Source: Letharia columbiana (Eukaryota; Ascomycota; Lecanoromycetes; Lecanorales; Parmeliaceae). Taken from it: 64,000 nucleotides of DNA. Each line of letters starts with the position of its first letter. The first letter of the stretch is position 1. Location of the stretch: contig NW_023501054.1 in the NCBI RefSeq assembly GCF_014066305.1, forward strand, positions 538,038-602,037. The letters run 5' to 3'. A model generated the notes under the pieces. The model had not been told where the DNA came from, did no database searches, and saw nothing but the letters and a program-made list of their open reading frames with translations. Below, piece after piece: positions 36,901 to 50,300 of this stretch. A program made the position numbers and the translations under genes.

Positions 36901-38389
36901 CATTATTTACACCATATTTATTTTCTCTTCCTCTATCTTTTACTCATTTAATTACTACTATAATATTAAATTTGTAGTTATATTATCTTCAAGTAGATAT
37001 ATATCTCCTTCTCTTATAATAATTAGAGCTATTAGATTATTAATATTATTAACTATATCGCAATCTATAATATCGAAAAACGCGTATAAAAAGATTAGTT
37101 TTCGCTTTCTATAACCTCGTAGATATCTAATAAGTTCACTATTATTTTTACATTATTTTTTATAAAAGCGATATACTTAATATATATTCTCTTATCTGTT
37201 ATTAATTAATCGCAAGATACGTATTCTTTAATAACTAATAATATATTAACGCTTTAGCGAACGTATACTACTACTCTAACCTTACTTATCGCGAAGCTTA
37301 ATTTCAACTTTATATTCTTTATAGTTATATAAAAGATATTTATAAATCTATATATAAAAAATATCTTATATTAATAGATATTTATAAAAAGAAAGAGTTT
37401 ATAACGAGCTGTTTAGAGAAGAAATACTTTTATTACTTTTAAACGTTTCTTTATATTTAATGCGTATATAATTAAAGCGCTTTCATATATATAAAACTAC
37501 GTTTATATATTTACTTCAAAATAATAAAGCCGCCTATAAAGCATATAATTTAAAAATATATATTTTATATAAAAGAAATTAATTTTACTTTAATTTAAAC
37601 CGTTTAATTTAGATAGTAGTACCTCTAAAAATAGTTTTAAATATTATAAAAGAAATATACTAAGTTTATTTATCGTTATCTATAATATATAATTATTTTA
37701 TTATATTTAGCTAGCTAATATATCTTTATATTAAAATAAAAGTCTTTTAAATATAAATAACTAAAGTTAAACGAATTATTAAGAGTTATATATATTCAAA
37801 GAGAAGATAATCTAATTAATCGATTTTTATAAATATAAAGAAAAAAGAAGATTAATATATCTACTAAAAAAGAAACTCGACTATCTACTAATTAGTTAAA
37901 AAGTAAATAAAAATTATATAAATATAGCATTTATTAATCGCTATACCTTATTATTACCTCTTATATCGAAGAGTTAAAATAAGTATTAATTTTCGAAATA
38001 CTAATTATCGAAGTAATTATTATTACTTAAACCCTATCGAAGATTATTAATCTCGAAATTATCAATAGAGAATAAATCTTAGAAAATTTATATTATTATT
38101 AAATAAATTTATATCTCTAGTAGATATAGTAGCGAAATTCGTATTTCTATTATCGATATACGCGTTATTAATTTTAACGCTAATTAAAGCTTCTATCGAA
38201 GTTTTTATTAATAATTAATTAAAGTTAATTAAAAATATAATATATTAATATTTAATTAAGACTATTAAGATAGCTATTAGCAAAGTTAACGCTAGTTAAA
38301 ATCTACTTATAATTAATTAAAGTTAATCGAAGATATAATATATATTTCGAAAAATAATATTAAATATTTAACTCGAATCCTATAGTTTT
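33974..38389. other. RIP-degraded former coding sequence, unclassified
   Basis: Plus-strand frame from about 34,480 to 37,540 is long and interrupted mostly by TAA/TAG, so it was once a large protein or polyprotein inside the LTR interval. Local strings such as IIQAYTKRF and TSLAAVDITTIYILYLIPQQ did not allow a firm family call; the pol of the host LTR element is one option. Nothing intact. Confidence 0.35.
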
Positions 38390-41300
38390 ATTTAAATTTC
38401 TTTCACCTTATATCTTATTTAATCTAACGCGCGTTTTCTTACTATCGCATTATATATATTATTATATCGATATCTATACTTTCTTTAAATGATATACTTA
38501 TAATAGTAGCGTCTATTAAAATCGATTTTTATTTTAAAATTAATATCGCTAAGTTAAGCGTCGTCGTGAATTGAAATAATATTCGTAAAGAACTTCGATT
38601 TTTAGAGCCTATATTTAAAGTGATAGAAGAGGAGTTCTCGCGCTAACTAAGATATAAAGACCTTTAAAAAAAACTTATAAAATCGTATAAGAAAAAGATT
38701 AATATTATCGTAAGCGAGACTATTTAATTACTACTTATTCTTAATTATATAGCTATATAAGACTTTAGCTTTCTTCTTAAATTCTTATATAAATTAATCT
38801 TATTAATTAATAAGGCGTTTATAAAGTAAGAGAAGTAATTATTTAAGAGAAAATTAACGAAAATGTAGAAAGATAAATATATGAAGATCTAGAAGCTCTT
38901 AACGACTAAGAGATTAATAAATCTCTATTAATCTAATAAATTATTAATCGAAAACCTCTCTAGTATTAACTCTCTTTAACTTATTATTATCGACAATTTA
39001 AACGAGTGTAAACTTATTTCTATTTAGAAGTTAATAGATAATCTAATAATAATTTCTTAATTCTAGAAGTAACTTAACTTTAAAACTCTTATTACTTATC
39101 TTTAATTAAAATAATTCTAAGACGATATTAATAAAAATTCTATAATACTATTTTATCTAATTTATAAAGTAAATAATATAAGCTTAATTATAAATAATAA
39201 TAATAACTTATAAGAGATATATAAGTATTAAAAGCGAGTATATATATTTAAATAACAAATATTCTTATAGCGCGTAATTAAAGATTTATTAATCTCGCTT
39301 TTTTATATTAATAATAAGTATTAATATTAATTCTAGCTTTAATCGAGATATTAGATATTAAAGCTAATATCTTTAAAACTTCGCGAGACTTATTAATACG
39401 CTTATATTTCTAATTTTAATAATTCTCTAAAATACTTAAGTATCTAGTTTTTCCTCCTATTAAGCTAAAGTAAATCTCGAAATTTTTAATCTCTCTTAAT
39501 CTTTATAATACTCTATCTCAACTTAATTCTATCAAAATTTCACTTTCTCTCTATTCTACTATTACTCGACCTTCGATCTTATTATCTATCTTACTTAATA
39601 TTTATAAAGAAAATAAGATAAATTCTTAACTTATTAGCATTAGCTCGAATAAGAATAACTCTTAATTATAAGTTTATCGCTATTTTCTATAAAAGAAGTC
39701 TATTAATAATCTAATAAGTAACGTTATTATACTTAAAACTTATAAGAGTAATAACGCGTTTTCGCTATAAGAGAAGAAGTATCTAATAATAAAAGATATT
39801 ATATTAATAAAGCTCTTAATTAAATAAGATTATATCCTTCGATTAACTAACTCTTATAATATTAAGATTAATAAAATTATAAATTAAAGAAAGATATAGA
39901 ATAATATAAAAGTTAACGATAGAGATCTAATATTAGAATATATATTCGAGTATTATTAATTATTTATTCTTTATATTAATTAATATAATAGAAAAATAAA
40001 GCTTAATAAAAAAGGGAGATTTTAGTAATCTAATATAATTTAATAAATTATAAAGTAAGTCTTATAGCTTAATCGTAATAATATAAATATTAATAATACT
40101 CGAATATTTAGAGGCTTAAATTACGTCTTAAATTCGCGAGGAATATTAATCTCTATTATATTAAAGGCTTATTAACTTTATAATTTAATATAATAACATC
40201 TTTAAGTAAATATCTATAAAGAAGCTATTAATATAAATAAGCTTAGCTTTAATAAGATAAATATATCTAATTCTTTTATTTAACTCGCTAATATAAATAT
40301 TTTTTTAGACTCTAATACTATTAATAAATTAGATATTTAAGTAATAACTTAATCTATAATTTAATATTCTTAAAGAATATTAAGATATTATTACCGTCGA
40401 AATCTTTAAAAAGTCTCTCTTCGCGAATAAATATCTTATATTAAGATTTATTCGAAAGAATTAATAGTTCTAATATCCTTCGATTAAGATATTTAATATT
40501 ACTTACTCGTATAGAGATAAAGCGAACTATATAATCTAAATAATATTTAAAATAAAATTCTTTCTTATTATCGTTCTAGTAAAGACTTTTATAAATTAAC
40601 TTATAAAAATTACTAAGCTTATAAATCTTAATGACCGCGATATTATATAACTTCGTATATTTTATATATATAAATCGACTTAATATTATAAAGTTAGCGC
40701 TAAGCTCTTAATCTCTATAAATATTAAATTACTTAAATATATAACTAACGATTAAGCTTAATCTAAATAAGAGAGATTCTTAATTCTAATAACTTTCGAG
40801 TTATATAAGAATTATATAAAAATTATAATTAAAGATAAAGAAAAATTCGAATATAACTTTACTATCGGCCAGATTTATATTAATAAGTTTTATAATATAA
40901 AGTTAGATACTATCTTAATTCTTATATTAATTAACGCCTATAAGATAGAGTAGTCTAGAATTATAACTAATAATCTTATAAGTATATAAAAACTATATAA
41001 GAAAGAGCGAGTATATCGTAATAGACTAGCGAAGGAGTATAAGTACTATCTACTATTTATATATAAATACTTAACTATATTATAAATTAAATTCTTTATA
41101 GATATAGCGATAATAATTCTCTTAATAAAATAGTTATAATAAAGTATAGATTTCATTATATTAACGATAATAAAGAAAGTATATTATAAGATTAAAAAGC
41201 GGATAGAGAATATAAAAGCCCGCTTACGCAGCTTATCGAATAAGAAATTAAAGAAAAATATTAATGAAATATAGATAATTCTAGATAAGCTAATAATTAA

Positions 41301-42290
41301 ATAAATAGCGAAGATAAGAATTATTAATAGCGATACTTTACTTATTAAACTTTTATTATATAAGATAAAGAAGATTATCTATATATTAAGTAAGAACTAG
41401 AGAAAGATACTATAGAATATTAATCGAATTATTTAAGATTAAATTAAAGCGAAGTATATTATATAATATAAGAAAATTATAATCTAAGATTATAACATCT
41501 CTAACTTTATCTATAACTTATACTTTAATAAAGCTTATAAGCTTCGAATAGTAATAGTAATTTCAAATATTCTTAACTTCTTTAAATAATATCGATTAAA
41601 GCTAACTAATTCTAAGTATTAAAATAATAAGAACTATTATGAGATAAGATAATAGTGATTAAACTTTACGAAACTAGATAATAAGAAAGATAACTAGCTC
41701 TAATACTTAGAATATAGTATTTATAACTACTATCTAGACGAGCTAATATAAAATATTTCTAAGCTTATCACCTTAAAATAGCTAATTAATACTCTCGAGA
41801 AGAATATATATAAATATACTAAAAAATTAATTATTTTTATAAGTTCCTCTATCGTCAGTCTTATTATTAGTCTAATATATTTTTCTTCTTTATCTAATTA
41901 ATCTTAAGTAATACTAATAAACTCGCAGTAACTTAAACGAGAGTATTCGAACTACGAAACTCTCTAATACTTCTTAGCAATTCCTCTTAAGAATCGTAAT
42001 AATATAATAATACGGCCTTTTAAGAATAATAACGAATCTCGCTTTCTAGTCTTTATTAAATGTCTTATAAATATAAATATAATCTTAATAAAATTCTTTC
42101 GCTCTATAAATCTAAATATCGATTAGAAGAAATAATAAGATATCTAAATAGATAATAAGGTAGTATAACTATTATAGAAAAATAAAAAGATCTATAATTA
42201 CTACTTAATATTAGATAACTTAAATAGTTTAGATAATAAGATATTAAATCGAAATGTGCGAAGAGAGATAATTTAATCTTAAGTATATAA
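38390..42290 (+). repeat. unclassified 4-kb unit, copy 1
   Basis: About 3.9 kb matching 42880-47330 in the same orientation. On the plus strand a single very long frame with RIP-type stops runs through most of it: near the start KVIEEEFSR, in the middle SFFYFINNK-like segments, and late the charged helical stretch RIENIKARLRSLSNKKLKKN (about 41,198-41,257). The same frame and nearly the same residues occur in copy 2, so the protein was real. No transposase, helicase or retroelement motif that I can defend. Confidence 0.7.
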
Positions 42291-42879
42291 TAATATTAAG
42301 AATAAGGATAATAATATTAAAAATATAGATAACGCGAATATATAGATAGCTTAGATATCGCTTATTTGATTTTAATACTACTACTATATTTAGTATCTAA
42401 ATCGAATAAGCGATATATTTAAGTTAATTAATAGTAATAATAGACTTAATATTTAACTTTTACTAAATATCTATAATTCTTTTAATTATAACTTTTAATT
42501 ATTAATATAATCTCTAATCTAGCTTCTAAACAGTGTAAATTATAATCAAATATTCGAGTTAAATAGGCGATTTAAATAGTTAATAAACTATTAAATCGAA
42601 GTTGAATAGTTAATTATCGCGCTAGTCATTAGCGTCTATAATATTATATTCTACTATTTTCCCTTCGTAATTTATTATTTAATATTTATTTACTTATATT
42701 ATTATCTATATTACACTCTAATATTAATTACTATTAGCGAGTATATAATAATTAATTAATACCGCTTAAGAAGTAGTTGCTTATTCACTTATAAGTACTA
42801 TTAAAGATCCGAGTTAAACACTACGCCTTTCTTCTATTTTTCTATTTACTTATATCTTACTATAGATCTTAATTATACT

Positions 42880-45800
42880 CTTATATACTACTTATTCTAC
42901 TACGCGTTTTCCTATAATTATTCACTTATTTATTATCACATTATACTTTTTACGATTATCTCATCGATTACATTTAAAGTAGATAAGAGCTATATTTATT
43001 AAATCTAATTTTTATACTAAATTCGATATCGCGAACTTAAGCGTTTTAGCGAATCGTAAGAATATTCGTAAGGAACTTCACTTTTTATCACCTATATTTA
43101 AAGTTATAGAAGAGAAGTTCTCGCGCTAATTATAATAGAATAACTTTTAGAAAAAATCTATAAGATAGTAGAAAGGAAAGATTAATACTATTATTAGCGA
43201 GACTATTTAATTACTATCTATTTCTAATTACGCAATTATTTAAAATTTAAATTTCTTTTTTAAAGACTTAAATAAATTACTTTTATTAATTAATAAGATA
43301 TCTATTAAGTAAGAGAAGCGAGCGCTTAAAAGAAAATCTACGGAAACGTTAAATATAGAATATATAAAGATCTAGAAGTTCTTAACGATTAAGAAAGTAG
43401 TAAACCCTTATTAATCTAGTAGATTATCTATTAAAGAGCTCTCTAATATTTAATCTTTATAACTTATTATTACTAATAATCTAAGCGAATATAAGCTTAT
43501 CTTTATTTAAAAGTTAATAAAAGATCTAGCGATAACCTCTTAGTTATAAAAGCAAATTAGTTATAAAGCTCTCCTTACTTATCTTCACTTAAAATATTTC
43601 TAAAACGATATCGATAAAATTTCTAAAATACTATCTCGTCTAATTTATAAAGTTAATAATACGAGCTTAATTATTAATAATAATAATAATCTTTAAGAAG
43701 TATATAAGTATTAAAAATGATTATAAGTATCTAAGTAGCGGATATTCTTATAGCGCGTAATTAAAGATTTATTTATCTTACTTCTTTATATTAATAATAA
43801 GTATTAATATTAATTCTAGCTTTAATCGAGACGTTAAATATTAAAGCTAATATCTTTAAAACTATATAAGACTTATTAATATATCTATATTTTTAATCTT
43901 AATAACTTCTTATAATACTCGAGTATTTAGTCTTTCCTTCTATTAAGCTAAAGTAAATCTTAAAGTTTCTAATCTCTTTTAGTTTTTATAATACTCTACC
44001 TTAACTTAATTCTATTAAAATTCCGCTTTCTCTCTATTCTACTATTACTCGATCTTTAATCTTATTACTTAATCTACTTAATATCTATAAAGAAAATAAG
44101 ATAAATTTTCGACTTATTAGTATTAGCTTAGATAAGAGTAACTCTTAGTTATAAGTTCGTTATTATTCTCTATAAAAGAAGTTTATTTACTTCGTAAACT
44201 TTATACTATAAATAATATTTAATAAAACCTTTATTAAAGTTACTCTTAATTTTAATATCGAGTTCTATCTAATATAAATCTTTTATCTCGACTTCTAAGA
44301 CTAGCTTTCGATTTAAATAAATTATTAATAATATATTATATTCTTCTTTTAAATTTTATTTACTACTAAAGTAAATTATTAAATAAATTTCTATCTATAA
44401 AGAAGATTAAGTTATTTATTAAAGTATTCTAACTCTAACTCTAACCCTTAATATTCTTCTTTTTTATATCTTTCTTTTACTATACTTCGTATAAAACGAT
44501 TCTTAAAAAATCTCGAAGTTCTTAATCTCTTTTAGACTTACTAATATTTCACCTTAACTTAAATCTACTAAAACTTTACTTTCTTCTTATTCTACTATCG
44601 CTTTACCTTTAATCTTACTATCTAATTTACTTAATATTTATAAAGAAAATAAGATAGATTTTTAACTTATTAGTATTAGCTCGGATAAGAATAACTCTTA
44701 ACTATAAGTTTATCGCTATTCTCTATAAAAGAAGTCTATTAATAATCTAATAAATAACGTCGTTATACTTAAAACTTATAAGAGTAATAACGCGCTTTCG
44801 TTATAAGAGAGAAGGCGTTTAATAATAGAAGATACTATATTAATAGAGCTCTTAATTAAATAAAATTACGCTCTTCGATTAGCTAACTCTTATAATATTA
44901 AGATTAATAAGATTATAAATTAAAGAAAGATATAGAATAATATAAAGGTTGGCGATAAAGATCTGATATTAGAGTATATATTCGAGTATTATTAATTATC
45001 TACTCTTTATACTAATTAATCTAATAGAAAGATTAAATTTAATAAGAAAAAGAGATTATAGTAATTAAATTAGACTTAAAAAATTATAAAGTAAGTTCTA
45101 TAACTTAATCGTAATAATAAAAATATTAAAAATACTTATATCTTTAGAGGCTTAGAATATATCTTAAGTTCGTAAGAAATCCCGATATCTATTATCTTAA
45201 AAATCTATTAGCTATATAATTTAATATAAAGATATCTTTAGATAAATCTCTATAATAAAGCAATTAATATAGATAAGCTCGGCTTCGATAAGATAAATAT
45301 ATCTAATTCTTTTATTTAACTCGCTAATATAAATATTTTTTTAGACTCTAATACTATTAATAAGTTCGATATTTAAGTAATAACTTACTCTATAATTTAA
45401 TATCCTTAAAGAGTATTAAAATATTACTATTATCGAAGTCTTTAAGAAGTCTCTCTTCGCGAGTAAATATCTCATATCAAGATTTATTCGAAAAAATTAA
45501 TAGTTTTAATACTCTTTAATTAAGATATTTAATATTATATACTTATATAAAAACGAAGCTAACTACATAGCTTAAATAATATCTAAATTAAGATTCTTCT
45601 TAATAATTATTCTAGTTAAAATTTTTATAAATTAATTTATTAAAATTATTAAGCTAATAAATCTCGAAGATCATAATATAATATAACTTCGCGTCTTTTA
45701 TATATATAAATTAATTCGATATTATAATATTAGCTCGAAGCCTTTAATCTCTACGAATATTAAATTACTTAAATATATAATTAATAATAAAGTTTAATCT

Positions 45801-47330
45801 AAGTAAGAGAGGTTCTTAGTCTTAATAACGCTTAAGTTCTATAAGAATTATATTTAAATTAAAATAAAGAGCTTATTTATATATAACTTCGCTATCGAGT
45901 AAATTTATATCGACGAGTACTATAATATAAAGTCGAATATCTTCTCGATGTCTATACTAATTATCGCCTATAAAATAAAGTAATCTAAAATTATTATCGA
46001 AGACTTCGCTTATATATAAAACTCGAATAAAAAGAAATAAATATATTGTAATAGAATAGTGAAGGAGTTTAAGTATTATCTATTATTCGTTTATAAATAT
46101 TTAGTTATATTATAAATTATATCCTTTATTAATATAATAATAATAATTCTATTAATTAAGTAGTTGTGGTGAAAGATAAATATTATTTTATCTAAGATAA
46201 TAGAGAAGAAATATTATGATATTAAGAAGTGTATAGAGAATATAAAATCTCGCCTACGCGCTCTATCGAATAAGAAATTAAAGAAAAATATCGACAAAAT
46301 ATAGATAATTCTAGATAAGCTGATAATTAAATAAATAGTAAAATCGAGAATTATTAATAGCGACGCTTTACTCGTAAAGCTTTCACCTTATAAAATAAAA
46401 AAGATTATCTATCTATTAAGCGACGATTAGAGAAAAATTCTTTAAGATATTAATTAAATTATTTAAGATTAAATTAAAGTCGAGTATCTTATATAATATA
46501 ATAAGACTTAGAGCTAAGAGCATAATCTATTTAAATCTATATATAAGTTATACTTTAATAAAATCTATAAACTACGCGTTATAACTATTATTTTCAATAT
46601 TCTCGAATTCTTTAAAGCGTATTAACTAAAGCTAATCGATATTAAGTATTATAATAATAAGAATTATTATAGATCTAAATAATAGTAATTAGTCTTCTAA
46701 GCTAGATAGTATAAAGAAGAAATAGCTATAATATTTATAAGATAGTATATATAATTATTATCTATACGACTTAATAAAAAATACTCTTAAACTTATCGTA
46801 TTAAAATAGCTAATTAATACTCTTAATAAAGATATCTATAAATATCTTAAAAAGCTAATAATATTTATAAATTCCTCTATAATTAATCTAATTGTCGCTC
46901 TAGTATAATCTTCTTCTCTATTCTATTAAATTTAGATAATATTAATAGACTCGTAGTAGCTTAAGTAAGAGTATTTAAATAACGAAACTCTCTAATACTC
47001 TTTAGCTATTTAATTTAAGAATCGCGATAATTTAATAATACGGCCTTTTAAGAATAATGATAAATTTCACTTTTTTATCTTAATTAAGCGCTTTATAAAT
47101 ATAGATATAACGTTAATAAAAGCCTTTCGCTCTATTAATCTAGATACTAATTAAAAGAAGTAATAGAATATTTAAGTAGATAAAAGAGTAGTATAACTAT
47201 CATAGGAAAATAAAAAGATATATAATTACTACTTAATATTAGATAATCTAAAAAGCCTTAATAATAAGGTTTTAAATAGAAATATGCGAAGAGAGATGAT
47301 TCGTTCTTAAATGTATAATAATACTATACC
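42880..47330 (+). repeat. unclassified 4-kb unit, copy 2, with internal duplication
   Basis: Direct copy of 38390-42290, starting 4.49 kb later. It is about 550 bp longer because a segment around 44,040-44,183 recurs at about 44,593-44,736 (offset 553 bp), with about 400 bp of sequence between the two that copy 1 lacks. The late block RIENIKSRLRALSNKKLKKN (about 46,234-46,293) corresponds to that in copy 1. Copies differ mostly by C/T and G/A. Confidence 0.7.
44040..44736 (+). repeat. 553-bp-offset direct duplication inside copy 2
   Basis: About 140 bp at 44,040-44,183 and 44,593-44,736 share AGAAAATAAGATA and surrounding sequence up to CTCTATAAAAGAAG. Copy 1 has this segment once (near 39,540-39,692). 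Confidence 0.65.
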
Positions 47331-50300
47331 GTCTTTTTAGATACGCTGTTTATGAGTGTACTTAATTATTCTAAAGCTTCTATACTATTTTAATATATAA
47401 TTATAATTTAATATTAGATGACTCGTAAGGCCTAAATAAAAAGGTTCTAAATAAGAAGATCGAATAGAAGATACTTAACTTGAGAATTAATATTTACGAT
47501 AGATATAAGAATAACGATATAAGTAAAGAAGTAAAAGATAAGATAGTTTAGATATATAATAGATAGAGAGATTAAGAGAGATATATATTATTCTTAAATA
47601 GATATTTTAAATATCTAAATAATATATAGTATAGTTTAACTTCGTGTTATATTATTCGACTCTAACTATTTAACTTAACTATTAATTAATCTCTTAAATA
47701 GATAGAATAAATAATATAGTGGAGTTTATTAAATGAAGGTCGGCTTATAAGGCCTATTTCTAAATTAAAATCTCTATTAATTCTATAATATTCTTTCTAA
47801 TATATCCTCCTCTAGAATCATCTTACTTCTTCTAGAATTCTATAATTTAATTAATCTTAGATATAAAATACGAGTCTTTATAAGTTAGCGTCGCGTTATC
47901 TTTATCTATCTTATCTAAATTATTTTATATTAATATTAATCTAAGAACTTAGATAATATTAATTATCTTACGCGACTTAATAATAGAAGAGTCTAGTTAT
48001 AAAAAGATTCGCTTCTTTTTAAAGTAAGAGATAGAAAAGAGATATCTAATTAAGAGCGCGCTTAACATTCTCTACAACTAAACGAAGCTCGATAAGGCCT
48101 TTAAGTAATTAAAGAATACTTTCTTAAGAGTCTTTACGTCTAATATTTTAAGGGAATAATTAAGTAATTGCGAATTAGATATAGCTATAAAAATTAATTA
48201 TATGTATATATAGACTTATAAATATAGATGATTAAATAAACAGCCTACCTCTATTAATAACGTCGATCTTATATTATAATTATATATCTTTAATCGAGCT
48301 AGTTTCTATATATATTTAAGAAGAACTATAATTAATACGCTAATATCGCTTCTTAATATTATTAAGATCTAAATATTAATTCGCGTTATAATAAATAATA
48401 TCGATTTCGATATATTTATAGATGTATTAAAAGAAGATAAAGTGTATAATACTATAATAAATCGAATTATATATTATATCGATAATAAAGATATTAAGAT
48501 TAATTATTCTCGAAAGTTTAAGATAACTATACTATTAATATACGAGTAAGGCTAAGATTCTATATTTTTTATAGTTAAAGAATATTAGATAGATAAATAT
48601 TTATTTTCTATATATATCTACTATTACTAATACGCGAAGAGATTATTTATCTTAAGAAAAGAAAAAGATAGTAAAGATATTAAGAGGAATATATAAAGCG
48701 ATATAATAGCTTAAGTCGATTATTCTCGCTATTAATAAAAGGATTCGAAGTTATAGTATATATATATATAAGAAATAGTTAGATATTTATGCTATAATCG
48801 TTATATTCTCTAAAGCTTAATTAGTTTCGAGAAATTCTATAATATAAAAAGTCTATCTTATTAAAATAATCTATAGTCTTTACTTCCTCTAAATATCTCT
48901 TTACACTTTATATAATATAAGATCTTTATCTTTAATATAGTTAGCGTCTCGCGTTATTTAATAGTATTAAGCTTAAATAACTTCTAGAAAATTCGCTAAT
49001 ATAAGTTTTCTTTATAGGCTATATTCTAGTAGGCTTCGATTAAGAAAAATATATAATCTTTATTAAATAGAGAGAGGTAATATGAAAGGCGCTAAAGCTA
49101 ATATTTAACCTCTATATCTTATCGATAGAAATTATAAAAAGACGATATTAACTATAGTAGAAATATACTATTATATATAAAATAGCTTTAAATCGCTAAA
49201 AAGAATTATATATTATTTTTAATAGTTATAAAGTTTACGATAGTATCGTTATCGATAATTACGTAAATTATAGCTTTATATATAGCGCTATCTAAGAAAT
49301 AGAATATATTATTAATATATCGAAGTAACTGTTATTGATAAGTATTTATACTAGAAGATCTATAGTTATATATACTAAAATAGATATTATTTATAGAAAA
49401 ATACTCGAGAATAGAGAAATAAATAGAGAAGTGTAATTAGAGTAATAATATTTAATAATAAATAATAATTAATTTAGCGTTAATTATTAGTAGAAAATTT
49501 ATTTAATTCGAATAGAGATTATTAGCGGAAATATTATCTAGTTTAAATAGGGTATCTAAATTAAATAAGCAGTCGAATTTAGATAGAAATTCGACGCGCT
49601 TTAATTTAAATAAGTTGAAAACGCGCTAATTAATAGCCCCCCTTTTCAAGTTAATAACTTCCCTCTACCCTTTCATTTTTTCATCTATTTAAATATATTT
49701 ACTTTTATATTTTACTTATTATCGTCTTTAGCGTTTAATATTAATTTTATTTTAACTTTTAATAACGATAGAAGATTTATAATACTTCGTATTCTACTAA
49801 GTAAGTCTACTACGTTTAAATTATAGAGATTATAGAAACTTTAAGATAAAATATAAAAAAGAGAATAGTGATAAAGAGAGTTAAAAACGCTAGAAGGGAG
49901 AAGGAAGCTAAAAAGATAGGAAATATAAATTGTAGTTTACTTATTCGCGAAGATATTACTAATTATATATTAATAGAAAGCGAGTAAAATAAAGAAGACT
50001 AATAAGAGAAAAAAACGCGTTAAAGAATATAGATAGATAGATCTCAGGTCGTCTAAACGCCGTAGAATATATAAGTCTAAAAAGGATATATATATAGCAT
50101 CTAATTACGACGGTAATAAATTCTTAAATAACTCTATTAGTTTAGAGAAGATGAAGAAGTTATTAATAATTATAATTACTATATATAACGAAGCTCTTCT
50201 TAATATTAATAATACTCTCTTAATTTTATATACTATTATAGATATTAGAAAAGATTTCTTTTTAAAGTTAAAGGTAAAGGCGAAGGTTATAAACTCGATA

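Noticed and set aside
44425..44450. CTAACTCTAACTCTAACCCTTA, resembling telomere repeats
   Set aside because: Only about three degenerate units inside a RIP-degraded coding unit. No array of CCCTAA, so not a telomere or interstitial telomere tract.
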